From Nocardiaceae bacterium (GTDB lineage Bacteria; Actinomycetota; Actinomycetes; Mycobacteriales; Mycobacteriaceae), in NCBI GenBank assembly GCA_021372355.1, contig JAJFUQ010000081.1, positions 1 through 32,744 of the forward strand: a DNA stretch of 32,744 bases, given 5' to 3'. Positions 7,257-15,768 of this stretch are shown here, piece by piece. The notes below the pieces were generated by a model that was not told where the DNA came from, searched no databases, and was given only the letters and a program-made list of their open reading frames with translations. How positions within the stretch are numbered: position 1 is the stretch's first letter; each line of letters opens with the position of its first letter. A program made the position numbers and the translations under genes.

Positions 7257-8081
7257 CTACTGCGCGATCTTGGCGAGAGTGCTCGCCAGCCAGCGTGCGA
7301 CGGGCGGTGCGATGCGGGACAGGACGTACATGACGTGGGCCTCGGCGGCGATCGGGGCAACGGCCTTGTTGCGGTCCACTGCTTTGAGGATGTTGCGGGC
7401 CGCGCGTTCCGGGGTGTATCCGCGTTTGGCGTAGGTAGCGGTGGTTTTGGCTTTCCGTGCATCAACGTTGTCGCCGCGGTACGGGCTGGCCTGGATGATG
7501 GCGGTGTTGATGACCCCGGGGCACACTGCGGTGACCCGTACGCCGTGGGGTTTGAGTTCCATGCCCAGAGCTTCGGAGAGCCCGACAACCGCGAACTTGG
7601 TCGCGCTGCAGGCCCCGAGCTGCGGGTTCGACAACAAGCCTGCGGCGGACGCGGTGTTGACCACATGTCCGGCATTCCGCGCGACCATTGCGGGGACGAA
7701 CGCGTTGATACCGTGCACGACGCCCATGAGGTTCACTCCGACAAGGCGGTCCCAGTCTGCGGTGGTGGTGTCGAGGATGCCGCCGACGACGGCGATGCCG
7801 GCATTGTTGAACAGCAGGTCCGGGGCGCCGAACTGTTCGAGGACATCTTTCGCGAAGGTCTGCATCTGCTCGGCGTCCGAGACGTCGACCGTGTGCGTGA
7901 GTACTTGAGCGCCACGGGCGCGTGCGGCTGATGCCGTCTGGTCGAGGCCGACCTGACTGAGGTCGCAGAGGGCGAGGCGGGCGCCCCGATCTGCGCACTG
8001 AAGTGCCAGTTCACGGCCGATGCCGCTGCCGGCGCCGGTGACGACCACGGTGCGGCCGGAAAGATCTGTGGTTGAGGACAT
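7257..8081 (-). CDS. Short-chain dehydrogenase/reductase with Cys replacing the catalytic Tyr
   Basis: A 274-residue classical SDR from ATG 8081. The NAD(P)-binding TGAGSGIG is at residues 15-22, NNAG at 92-95 and the catalytic Ser145 in VNTASAAGLL. The YxxxK motif should read GAYxATK, but here residue 158 is Cys (codon TGC, plus-strand GCA 7608-7610), with Lys162 intact. A single A-to-G transition would give this. The Tyr is the general acid/base of the family, so normal alcohol or ketone oxidoreduction is probably impaired. The rest of the protein shows no decay. It sits between the cupin and WS/DGAT genes and may have acted on an alcohol or ketone intermediate. Confidence 0.9.
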   Translation of the reverse strand: MSSTTDLSGRTVVVTGAGSGIGRELALQCADRGARLALCDLSQVGLDQTASAARARGAQVLTHTVDVSDAEQMQTFAKDVLEQFGAPDLLFNNAGIAVVGGILDTTTADWDRLVGVNLMGVVHGINAFVPAMVARNAGHVVNTASAAGLLSNPQLGACSATKFAVVGLSEALGMELKPHGVRVTAVCPGVINTAIIQASPYRGDNVDARKAKTTATYAKRGYTPERAARNILKAVDRNKAVAPIAAEAHVMYVLSRIAPPVARWLASTLAKIAQ

Positions 8082-8102
8082 TTCGTATTCTCCAAATGGT
8101 GG

Positions 8103-8137
8103 CCGCGGAGGCGGCGTTGTGCACGCCGCCTCCGCGG
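8103..8137 (-). terminator. Perfect 15-bp hairpin between cupin and SDR genes
   Basis: CCGCGGAGGCGGCGT (8103-8117) and ACGCCGCCTCCGCGG (8123-8137) are perfect reverse complements around a 5-base loop (TGTGC). It lies 12 bases after the cupin stop (8150) and about 20 bases before the SDR start (8081). The stem is very GC-rich but has no T-run on either side, so it could be a rho-independent-like terminator, an attenuator or an mRNA-stabilising element that sets different expression for upstream and downstream genes. Confidence 0.6.
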
Positions 8138-8149
8138 AAGTCGGATCGG

Positions 8150-8705
8150 TCAGGGCTTGGACATGTATCCGGTGGCGCCGCCACCGATGTAGTTCAGTGG
8201 GGGGAGGCCGCGTTCGGCCTGCAGGAATTCGGCCTGGAACCGAATGAACGTGGTGTCGACGATCGAGTGGAACTGGCCGTCGTCGGTGAAGTTGATGTTG
8301 GCGCCCTCGACGCGGATGAACAGCACGGTGTCCCCGGTGTTGGTTTCCGGGCACACGAACGTGTGGACGGAACCGGCGGGTTCATACATGTACGAGCCGG
8401 CGGTCTGCGGCTGGTCCGGGTACTCGAGGTAGTGCCAGCTGCCGGCCATCGTGTACACCTCGGCAACACCGGTGTGATAGTGCAGCGGCACGACGGCGCC
8501 GGCGGAGAACCGCGCGAGAACGACCCAGCATCCAGCCTCGAGGCCGAGGCGCAGCGGCTTGAAGTGCGCCCGCACCGAGGGCGTTCTCGATGAGCGGAAT
8601 GTTCTTTTCGTTGACGGTGAGTAGCTCACCCTGCGGGAGTGCGACGAGCGGCAGTAATGCACCGGTGGAGGTGGTTGCCGGGCCGGGCGCGGTGGTGAGA
8701 GTCAT
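8150..8705 (-). pseudogene. 2,4'-dihydroxyacetophenone dioxygenase-like cupin, frameshifted
   Basis: Two frames carry one cupin protein. The N-terminal piece from ATG 8705 reads to LPQGELLTVNEKNIPLIENA then LG; the rest continues in another frame as HFKPLRLGLEAG, then VPLHYHTGVAEVYTMAG, YEPAGSVHTF, NFTDDGQFHSI and YIGGGATGYMSKP, ending at 8150. The break is at about 8567-8576; a two-base loss, or one extra G in a GGG run, would explain it. The metal-binding His residues (LHYH and SVHT) are in the second frame, so translation from the natural start gives no active site. The family cleaves C-C bonds of aromatic or diketone substrates using Fe. It belongs to the PucR-linked minus-strand cluster. 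Confidence 0.85.
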
Positions 8706-8741
8706 GGTCGGACCTTTCGGGTTGTGGGTGTTGGTGGTGGA

Positions 8742-9590
8742 TCAGACGGTGGCGTTGGTGTTCAAGTGCTTCTTTAGGAACGCGACGAGCCGGCTGGCGA
8801 CGAGGTCGGGTTGTTCGAGCCAGACCCAGTGCCCGGCGCCGTCGACGAGGTGCAGGGTCGCGGAGGGAAACGGCTCGAGCTGGCGATGTGCCTGCTCGGT
8901 CGGGAGGTAGGCGTCGCCGGTGCCCCAGATGACCTGGCAGGGCAGGTCAGCAGCCCGCAGCGATGGGACGAGGCGGTCCATCATGTTTTGCGTAGTGGAC
9001 CGGTAGAGCCGCAGGATCGCCCGGCGAGTGCCCCACGGGCGAGCGAGCCGCGCGAGATGTCGAATCCATCGGCGGTCCAGGTTGGGGCTGTCGTGCGACA
9101 GGATCGCTTCGACCGTGGAGTTCGAGGCCAGCAGTTGCAGGAGTTCGCCGATCACGGGAGTACGCCACACTCGCGCTACGCGGTGCCAGCGGTAGTCCAG
9201 CAGGACGCCGGTGTTCAGCAGGCTGACGCTGGCTACTCGGTCCGGATGGGCGGCCGCCCAGGTGAGCGCCCACGGGCCGCCGAAGTCATGGGCGACCAAG
9301 TGCACTCGCCGCACGCCGAGGGCGTCGAGGACACCGTTGAGGTGTGCGGCGTAATCGGCGACGGTGTAGCGCATGTCGGCGCGCATTTCGGCGCCACCGA
9401 AGCCGGGCATGTCCGGGGCGATGACCCGGGCGTACGGGGCTACCGCATCGATGAGCGGTCGCCAGTCGGCGCCGGAACCGGGATTGCCGTGGACGAAGAC
9501 GACCGCTTCTGCGGGGTCCGCCTCGGCTGGGCCGCCGACGAGCACTGGCGTGCGAACGTCGCCGACCACGATCTGGAGCTGGCTGATCAT
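8742..9590 (-). CDS. Alpha/beta hydrolase with Asp nucleophile (epoxide hydrolase/dehalogenase-like)
   Basis: A 282-residue protein from ATG 9590, overlapping the DUF1330 stop as ATGA (9587-9590). The oxyanion motif HGNPG is at residues 34-38. The nucleophile elbow reads VAHDFGG with Asp102 where esterases have Ser. A GTGDAYLP segment offers the acid residue, and His254 in GAGHWVWLEQP completes the triad. An Asp nucleophile is the mark of epoxide hydrolases, haloalkane dehalogenases and fluoroacetate dehalogenases, which pass through an ester intermediate. No signal peptide is seen, so it is cytosolic. The substrate is unknown; its neighbours suggest an aromatic, ketone or lipid-derived compound. 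Confidence 0.88.
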   Translation of the reverse strand: MISQLQIVVGDVRTPVLVGGPAEADPAEAVVFVHGNPGSGADWRPLIDAVAPYARVIAPDMPGFGGAEMRADMRYTVADYAAHLNGVLDALGVRRVHLVAHDFGGPWALTWAAAHPDRVASVSLLNTGVLLDYRWHRVARVWRTPVIGELLQLLASNSTVEAILSHDSPNLDRRWIRHLARLARPWGTRRAILRLYRSTTQNMMDRLVPSLRAADLPCQVIWGTGDAYLPTEQAHRQLEPFPSATLHLVDGAGHWVWLEQPDLVASRLVAFLKKHLNTNATV

Positions 9591-9988
9591 CGGAGGCCGG
9601 CCATCCACTGCTCGGTGGCGATCAGACCGGAGGTCTCGAGCGCGGCAGTACGGTGCACCGCGACCTCCTGGTAGCCGGGGTCGAGCACCATCTCGAGGAA
9701 CTTCGCTCGCGACGGGTACTGAACGAGCAGGATGGCGTCCCACCACGGCGTTTCGTCGCCGCCGATGATGGTCTGATGGGCGTTGCCGGCGTAGATGATC
9801 GTCGCGCCGACGCGGTCGAGGTGCGGCTGCACTTCGGCGGCGTAACGCAGGTAGCTGTCGCGCCCGGCACCGTCGTTGAACGCGAGCAGATTCACCATGA
9901 CGACTGAGGCGTCGCTCTCTTGGGCAACTGTGAACAGGGTCTGAACCTGCTCGGCCGTGGGTTCGATGTGACGCGATGTGGTGGTCAC
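9587..9988 (-). CDS. DUF1330 family protein
   Basis: GTG 9988 is chosen because GCAGGAGGA lies about 5 bases upstream; the product is 133 residues (MTTTSRHIEP). It has the DUF1330 ferredoxin-like fold pattern: VVMVNLLAFN, YLRYAAEVQPHLDRVGATII, then WDAILLVQYPSRAKFLEMV and the conserved DPGYQEVAVHRTAALE. Members of this family are small dimeric cytosolic proteins often found in catabolic clusters; a general enzymatic role is not established. It is the first gene of the minus-strand cluster, overlaps the hydrolase gene by 4 bases and diverges from the PucR regulator at 10132. Confidence 0.85.
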   Translation of the reverse strand: MTTTSRHIEPTAEQVQTLFTVAQESDASVVMVNLLAFNDGAGRDSYLRYAAEVQPHLDRVGATIIYAGNAHQTIIGGDETPWWDAILLVQYPSRAKFLEMVLDPGYQEVAVHRTAALETSGLIATEQWMAGLR

Positions 9989-10131
9989 CGGTCCTCCTGC
10001 GGTTTGTGGCGGGGTGCTGATGTCCCATAACGGTACGAACTCGTGGCCTGCGCGCTCTTGGCGCGGAACGCCTGAGTTTCGACGGTCGTTTGTGCTGTCA
10101 GTACGAATGGGGACGACTACGCTGACGCTGC
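9989..10131. promoter_or_regulatory. Divergent promoter region between DUF1330 cluster and PucR gene
   Basis: These 143 bases separate the divergent starts at 9988 (minus) and 10132 (plus), so they should hold both promoters and any PucR binding site. Two direct copies of GTACGAA occur at 10033-10039 and 10101-10107, and a short CGCGC/GCGCG inverted repeat lies near 10060-10075. No clear -35/-10 pair is evident, as is common in high-GC actinobacteria. Operator assignment is speculative. Confidence 0.4.
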
Positions 10132-11409
10132 GTGGAACCTCAGTGGGACGTGCTCCGCGATCCGCGCGCCGAACACGTGTGGCGCAGTGTGTTGCAGCCG
10201 ATCGCAGTCGAATTGAGCGCAAACGCCGACGCCCTTGCGGTCGAGCTCGCGGCGCAGCTGCAAACGGCATTGCCCGGGGTCTTCCCCGACACGGACACCG
10301 TCGCCGAGAACGAGGTCAGCGTCCGCCAGACCATCGACTCGCTCGCTGACGTCATCAACGCAGGTGCTGACCCGAGGCACATCACGTTGCCGCCGGCGAC
10401 TCTCGCCTTCGCCGAGGTCGGGGCGCACCGCCAGATCGCTTCCGCGCTACTCGTCCGGGCCTACCGGCTCGGCCACGAAGCCCTCTGGACGTGGCTCTTC
10501 ACCCGGATCTCTGAGCGAACCGGCGACGCCGCAACTCTCCGGGAGGCCACTGCGTTGTTGACCCGGTGGACATTCGGTTATGCGGACGCGGCGATCACTC
10601 AGGTTGAGGAGTTCGTCGAGGCGGAGCGGGAGCGTTGGCTGCGCAGCGCGCTGGCGACCCGGAGCGCAGCGATTACGGCGATCCTCCACGGCGAGGAACA
10701 CAACACCGATCGAGCAACCCAGCGGTTGCGATACACACTTGCCCGCCACCATCTCGGGGTCGCGGCGGCGACGAGTGGGGCCGATACGGGCAAGCAACGC
10801 GATCCGCAGGACGTGCTTGCCGACACGATCGGCTTGCTCGCCGCCGCCGTCTCGGCCGACGCGACGCTCATCCACCCCACCGGCGTCACGACGTGCATGG
10901 CCTGGCTCAGCCGTGCCCGCCCCTTCACGGACGACGATCTCGTCGCGCTTGTTCGCTCGGCGGTCGGGAACGTTCGCGTAGCAGTGGGTGAAACCGGTAA
11001 GGGTTTGGACGGATTCCGACGCAGCCAAGTCGAGGCCGGACATGCCCGCCGCGTCGCTAGCGAAGCCCGGCTCTTAGGTGTCGTGCGGTACGGCGACGTC
11101 GCGGTTGCCGCACTGGCCGGGGTAGACGCGGAGCAGGCAACGAACTTCGTTCGCAGGATGCTCGGACCGCTCGCCGGTGCCGACGAGGCTTCTCAACGCG
11201 CCGCCGAGGCACTCACTGTCTACCTCGAGGAAAATCGGAGCCGCACCCGCGCCGGCGCACGCTTGAACGTGCACCCCAACACGGTCACCTACCGCGTTCA
11301 GCAGGCCGAACAGCTCCTGGGTCGCACTGTCCCTGCGTCGCCTCTCGACCTGCGAGTCGCCCTCGCGTTGCTTCCCACTCTGCGCAGGACCATCGCCGAC
11401 CGCGCGTAA
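10132..11409 (+). CDS. PucR family transcriptional regulator
   Basis: A 425-residue regulator from GTG 10132 (MEPQWDVLRD). The N-terminal half is a helical RsbRD-like sensor region (VGAHRQIASALLVRAYRLGH). The middle is a degenerate GGDEF-like domain (RHHLGVAAATSG to FRRSQVEAGHARRVA). The C-terminal PucR helix-turn-helix at about residues 365-398 includes RAGARLNVHPNTVTYRVQQA. Proteins of this type act as single-component activators of nearby catabolic genes. Its divergent position next to the DUF1330-hydrolase-cupin-SDR-WS/DGAT series suggests that it controls that cluster. The effector is unknown. The 3' end faces katE across 25 bases. Confidence 0.92.
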   Translation: MEPQWDVLRDPRAEHVWRSVLQPIAVELSANADALAVELAAQLQTALPGVFPDTDTVAENEVSVRQTIDSLADVINAGADPRHITLPPATLAFAEVGAHRQIASALLVRAYRLGHEALWTWLFTRISERTGDAATLREATALLTRWTFGYADAAITQVEEFVEAERERWLRSALATRSAAITAILHGEEHNTDRATQRLRYTLARHHLGVAAATSGADTGKQRDPQDVLADTIGLLAAAVSADATLIHPTGVTTCMAWLSRARPFTDDDLVALVRSAVGNVRVAVGETGKGLDGFRRSQVEAGHARRVASEARLLGVVRYGDVAVAALAGVDAEQATNFVRRMLGPLAGADEASQRAAEALTVYLEENRSRTRAGARLNVHPNTVTYRVQQAEQLLGRTVPASPLDLRVALALLPTLRRTIADRA

Positions 11410-11434
11410 ACGCCGACTTCCATCCGAACCAGGT

Positions 11435-13534
11435 TCACGCCGGAACGGAGTCGGTGCTGCGCTCCCAGAAGCGATGCTTGGCTATCGCCGCCGCGAACAC
11501 GTCGCAGAAGTCGTCGCCGAGATTCTTCGATGCGGCCTTCGTCGTGACCACGCCATTGGAATCCGTCACGTCTGTACCGGATGCGAGACCAGAGATTCCG
11601 GCCGTCTTCAGCAACGTCAGCCCGGCCCCGAAACCGGCTATCGGCTTGGCGTGCTTGTAGGCCTCCATGACGAAATGGACGGTGTAGCCGTCCGCAGAAA
11701 GCGCCTTCATGGCCTTGTCGCCGCACGGTGCCACGACCGCGTCGTACAGCACCGACGCCATCGTCGTGATCGTTCGATCGACTGCCAGTTCGCCGCCTTC
11801 GCCGCCGGAAACGGAACCGCCATGTGGCGCGAGCACCTCGACAATTGCGCCCTGCGCGGTCAACGCCTCGCGAAGCTTCTCGATCCCCACGACGTCCACA
11901 CCATCCGCGGCCAGCACGGCAATCTTGCGGGTGGCGACCGATTCGACGGCGCGACTCGTCAGAGACAGCGCGTCTGATCGCGCGGTCAGCGGCGTCGCAA
12001 CCTTCTCCGGTTCGGGAAGTCCGAGTTGTGCCGCGACCTGCACCGCAAGATCGTGGTCGACCCGGTTGAGCTGATCGACGACCGCCTGACGGATTTCCGG
12101 CACTTCGACCTTGCCGAGCTCGAAGCCAAACGCTGCGACGATGTGCTTCGCCTCGAACTCGGACATGCTGTGCCAGAACAGCGCAGCCTGGCTGTAGAAG
12201 TCCTTGAAGCTCTCGCTGCGCTGACGGATCTTCGTGCCCTCGACCTTCTCGGCGTAGTGCCGGAACACGTTCTCGTCGGCAATCGCGGGGCAGCCACCGC
12301 CGATGGTGTTCTTGAAGTAGCTCGATCGGCCCTGCGGAATCGTGTGCTGGCCGTAGCCGTCCTGCTGATTGTGCCGAACGTCCACGATCGGCCGGTTCAC
12401 CGGAATCTGCGAGAAGTTCGGGCCGCCGAGGCGGATCAGCTGCGTGTCGAGATAGGAGAAGTTGCGCGCCTGAAGCAGCGGATCGTTGGTGAAGTCGATC
12501 CCGGGCACGACGTTCGCCGTGTGGAAGGCGACCTGCTCCGTTTCGGCGAAGAAATTGTCGGGATTCCGGTTCAGCACCATCTTCCCGACCGGCTGGACCG
12601 GAATCTGTTCCTCGGGAACGAGTTTGGTCGCGTCGAGAAGGTCGAAATCGAAGTCGAATTCCTTGCTCTCGGGGATGAGTTGCACGCCGAGCTCCCATTC
12701 CGGATAAGCACCCGACTCGATCGCGTCCCACAGATCCCGTCGATGGAAGTCGGGGTCTTTGCCCGCAATCGTCTGCGCCTCGTCCCAGACAAGTGAGTGC
12801 GTGCCGAGTTTCGGCGTCCAGTGGAACTTGACGAACGTTCCCTCGCCGCTGTCGTTGACGAGGCGGAACGTGTGCACTCCGAAGCCCTGCATCGTGCGGA
12901 AACTACGCGGCAGTGCCCGGTCTGACATCGCCCACATGATGGCGTGCAGCGTCTCTGGCTGCAGCGATACGAAGTCCCATAGCGTGTCGTGCGCGGAGGC
13001 GGCCTGCGGAATCTCGTTGTGCGGCTCGGGTTTCACCGCGTGGACGAAGTCGGGGAACTTGATGCCGTCCTGGATGAAGAAGACCGGGACGTTGTTGCCC
13101 ACCAAGTCGTAATTGCCTTGCTCGGTGTAGAACTTCGTCGCGAAGCCGCGAATGTCGCGAACAGTGTCGGCGGAACCGCGCGAGCCGGCAACTGTCGAGA
13201 AACGCACGAATACGGGCGTGCGACGTTCGGGCGTGGTCAGGAACTGAGCGGCGGTATACGCGGCGAGCGAATCGTCGTAGGGCTCGAAGTAGCCGTAAGC
13301 CCCCGCGCCGCGGGCGTGCACGACCCGCTCCGGAATACGTTCATGGTCGAAGTGGGTGAGCTTCTCCCGGGCGTGGAAATCCTCGAGAAGGGTGGGCCCG
13401 CGCTGTCCGACTCGCAGCGAGTCGTCGGTGTGGTCGACGCGGACGCCCTGTTGGGTCGTCAGGTATCCAGTGTCGCGGGCGACCCGGTTCGCAGCGAGTT
13501 GCTCGTCTTTGCGATCGGCGTCGTTGGTTGTCAT
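11435..13534 (-). CDS. katE: Large-subunit monofunctional catalase (KatE/HPII type)
   Basis: A 699-residue clade-2 catalase converting hydrogen peroxide to water and oxygen. The distal His73 is in [15 protein letters not shown] and the distal Asn in GNN (146-148, before VPVFFIQDG). The proximal haem ligand Tyr361 is in RNFSYLDTQ (Arg357 to Tyr361). From about residue 545 to the end there is the extra flavodoxin/DJ-1-like domain of large catalases ([12 protein letters not shown], then [12 protein letters not shown]). Length matches the HPII class. The gene diverges from the Rieske-FAD oxidoreductase at 13625 with 90 bases between starts, which suggests shared stress control. Confidence 0.96.
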   Translation of the reverse strand: MTTNDADRKDEQLAANRVARDTGYLTTQQGVRVDHTDDSLRVGQRGPTLLEDFHAREKLTHFDHERIPERVVHARGAGAYGYFEPYDDSLAAYTAAQFLTTPERRTPVFVRFSTVAGSRGSADTVRDIRGFATKFYTEQGNYDLVGNNVPVFFIQDGIKFPDFVHAVKPEPHNEIPQAASAHDTLWDFVSLQPETLHAIMWAMSDRALPRSFRTMQGFGVHTFRLVNDSGEGTFVKFHWTPKLGTHSLVWDEAQTIAGKDPDFHRRDLWDAIESGAYPEWELGVQLIPESKEFDFDFDLLDATKLVPEEQIPVQPVGKMVLNRNPDNFFAETEQVAFHTANVVPGIDFTNDPLLQARNFSYLDTQLIRLGGPNFSQIPVNRPIVDVRHNQQDGYGQHTIPQGRSSYFKNTIGGGCPAIADENVFRHYAEKVEGTKIRQRSESFKDFYSQAALFWHSMSEFEAKHIVAAFGFELGKVEVPEIRQAVVDQLNRVDHDLAVQVAAQLGLPEPEKVATPLTARSDALSLTSRAVESVATRKIAVLAADGVDVVGIEKLREALTAQGAIVEVLAPHGGSVSGGEGGELAVDRTITTMASVLYDAVVAPCGDKAMKALSADGYTVHFVMEAYKHAKPIAGFGAGLTLLKTAGISGLASGTDVTDSNGVVTTKAASKNLGDDFCDVFAAAIAKHRFWERSTDSVPA

Positions 13535-13624
13535 GAGTCGGGCGTACCCGGCGCTCAGGTGGACAAACGACTGGGCACGTGAGCCATTCGTTTTGGGGCT
13601 CGAAGAAGAGGGGACACGAGATTC

Positions 13625-15103
13625 ATGACCTCGCTCTGGCTTGATCGTCCCCCCATCTCGCTACCGTCCAATGAGAACCTGGCCTCCGAGTATGACTGCG
13701 TGGTCGTCGGGGCCGGGCTGACCGGCCTGGCCACCGCACTGTTGCTCGCCCAAGGCGGGTTGACCGTCGCCGTGCTCGAAGCGCGCACGATCGGTGCGGT
13801 CGCCACCGGAAACACCACCGGAAAAGTGAGCCTCCTGCAGGGCACACACCTCTCGGCGATCAGCGCCAAACACTCGTCGTCCACCGTCCACCGGTACGTC
13901 GAGGCGAACCGCGCAGCTCAGCAGTGGTTGCTCGGATTCTGTGCGGATCACGGCATCGATACCCAGCACGCGGCCGCGGTGACGTACGCCGGAACACCAG
14001 ACGGTAGCCAGACCGTGCAACGCGAGTTTCGAGCCTGCCGCGAGGCAGGGCTCGACGTCGAGTGGTCCAACGACGCCGGTCTGCCCTACCGGAGCCACGG
14101 CGCGGTGCGACTTGCCGGGCAGGCACAGTTCGACCCGATGGACGTCCTCGAGGCGCTCGCCATGCAGGCCGCGAAACTAGGTGCCAGCATTTTCGAACAC
14201 ACTCGCGTGCACGGAGTCCACGGGCGCGAAGTCGCGACAACGCGCGGCACATTCCACGCTCGTACGGTCATCCTGGCCACCGGAACTCCGATTCTGGACC
14301 GTGGTGGTTACTTCGCCCGATTGGAACCCAAGCGCTCTTATGCGGTTGCGTTCGAGGTACCGGGCGACTTTCCGCACGACATGTACCTGTCCGCCGACGA
14401 GCCTTCACGCTCCTTGCGGTACACCCCGCGAGGTGGACGTGACCTGCTGCTTGTCGGTGGAAACGGTCACGCCGTTGGCCGAAGCACGCCGACGCAACCG
14501 CGCGTTGACGACCTCGCCGCCTGGACGACGACGCACTTTCCCGGAGCCGAACCCACGCATCAGTGGTCGGCACAGGACTACTCCGCCATCGACGAACTGC
14601 CCTACGTCGGACCGCTACTCCCGGGAAATGACCATGTGCTCGTGGCGACCGGATACGCGAAATGGGGGATGACCAACGGGGTGGCCGCCGCGCTGGCTCT
14701 CACCGGATCGATTCTCGGCACCTCCCCGCCGTGGGCGGACGTGTTCGGCACTTGGCGGGGCAGCCAGTTGGGTGGATTGCCCAAAGCGGCCGTGATGAAT
14801 GCGCAGGTGGGCAGGTACCTCACTGCCGGATGGCTCCGCGCGATCGCGCATCGCACGGGAGGCGAGAAGCCCGCCGAGGGTGAGGGACGAGTGGAACGAC
14901 GCGGGGTCCGTCCGGTCGGTGTCTGCACCGTGGACGGCCACACCTCGACCGTTTCCGCAGTGTGCCCGCACCTCTACGGCGTACTCAACTGGAACAACGC
15001 GGAACGGTCCTGGGATTGTCCGCTGCACGGCTCACGGTTCAGCCACGACGGAAAGCTGCTCGAAGGCCCCGCCACCGCCGATCTCAAGAAGTTGGAGGCG
15101 TGA
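13625..15103 (+). CDS. FAD-dependent oxidoreductase with C-terminal Rieske [2Fe-2S] domain
   Basis: A 492-residue fusion from ATG 13625. The N-terminal DAO-type Rossmann fold shows VVVGAGLTGLATALLLAQGG (dinucleotide motif) and VLEART, followed by TGNTTGKVSLLQG. A later segment, LPYVGPLLPGNDHVLVATGY then AKWGMTNG, is typical of the FAD-binding C-terminal part of DAO proteins. Residues about 410-492 form a Rieske domain with ligands Cys447-Pro-His449 and Cys465-x-x-His468. Proteins of this architecture are common next to catalase genes in actinobacteria; the substrate is not known. It overlaps the next gene by one base, so the two are probably co-translated. Confidence 0.92.
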   Translation: MTSLWLDRPPISLPSNENLASEYDCVVVGAGLTGLATALLLAQGGLTVAVLEARTIGAVATGNTTGKVSLLQGTHLSAISAKHSSSTVHRYVEANRAAQQWLLGFCADHGIDTQHAAAVTYAGTPDGSQTVQREFRACREAGLDVEWSNDAGLPYRSHGAVRLAGQAQFDPMDVLEALAMQAAKLGASIFEHTRVHGVHGREVATTRGTFHARTVILATGTPILDRGGYFARLEPKRSYAVAFEVPGDFPHDMYLSADEPSRSLRYTPRGGRDLLLVGGNGHAVGRSTPTQPRVDDLAAWTTTHFPGAEPTHQWSAQDYSAIDELPYVGPLLPGNDHVLVATGYAKWGMTNGVAAALALTGSILGTSPPWADVFGTWRGSQLGGLPKAAVMNAQVGRYLTAGWLRAIAHRTGGEKPAEGEGRVERRGVRPVGVCTVDGHTSTVSAVCPHLYGVLNWNNAERSWDCPLHGSRFSHDGKLLEGPATADLKKLEA

Positions 15104-15762
15104 TGATTGGCCTCCAAGACCTCGTGACGTTGCCGTTCCGAAGGGTCGCGCGTCTGCGCCACACGCGTGTGTTCCACCCCGACGGCGCATGGTTCGCCGG
15201 CACGTTCCGGCCTGCTCCGCGGTTCAAGACATACTTCAGCACCGAGGATGTCGAGGTTCGGCTCTCGAAGGGGACGAGCACGGCCGGTGCAGCACGAGAC
15301 GTACTCGGTCTGGCGATCCGCACCATCGACGCCGATGGTCAGCGATGGGACTTTGCATTGGCCACCACGCTCGGACGATTTCTGTTGTGGCCCAGTCGAA
15401 GTTGGCGCGATGCCCGATACAGTTCGCTGATGCCCTACCGGTTCGACGGCGAAACCCTGCGGTGGATCTCAGCGCATCCGGACGGCGCACAACCGGACGG
15501 CTGTGGGGTCGAAGCAATGGTCCAGCACGTTCGAACCCAGCCGGCGCGATTTGAGCTGACGACCAGCGGTATTGGCGGCACATCCGAGCCGTTTGCCGAA
15601 CTGACCTTGACCGGCCCACTCAACCCCGCGTCGGACGCGCCGATCGACCCTACTGTGCATCACCCAGCCCATGTCGAACTCGCACCCGGATGGGTCACGC
15701 GGATACGGCAGTGGGCGTACAAAGGCAGCCGACAAGGCAGCGGTCGGGCACTGCAAAACTGA
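15103..15762 (+). CDS. Small catalase-superfamily-like protein
   Basis: A 219-residue protein; ATG 15103 overlaps the TGA of the preceding gene (15101-15103), and GTG 15100 is an alternative. It parallels the distal-haem half of catalases: TRVFHPDGAWFAGTF matches the catalase VxHxxGAxxxGxF motif with His25, and VRLSKGTSTAGAARDVLGLA (residues 52-71) parallels VRFST...RDIRGFA. Where catalases have the distal Asn (VGNN), this protein reads ALATT, and I see no proximal R..xxY haem-ligand motif. It may therefore be a catalase-fold protein with changed chemistry or without haem. It presumably acts with the Rieske oxidoreductase. The family link rests on motif comparison by eye. Confidence 0.7.
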   Translation: MIGLQDLVTLPFRRVARLRHTRVFHPDGAWFAGTFRPAPRFKTYFSTEDVEVRLSKGTSTAGAARDVLGLAIRTIDADGQRWDFALATTLGRFLLWPSRSWRDARYSSLMPYRFDGETLRWISAHPDGAQPDGCGVEAMVQHVRTQPARFELTTSGIGGTSEPFAELTLTGPLNPASDAPIDPTVHHPAHVELAPGWVTRIRQWAYKGSRQGSGRALQN

Positions 15763-15768
15763 TATTCG

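Noticed and set aside
7115..7675. Upstream extension of the WS/DGAT frame
   Set aside because: The frame is open but low-complexity and overlaps the SDR coding region; family homology begins only at ATG 7114.
11298..12731. 477-codon minus-strand frame overlapping katE
   Set aside because: Composition is Arg/Ala/Gly-rich with no motif, and it lies in a different frame of the catalase gene, which carries all catalytic residues.
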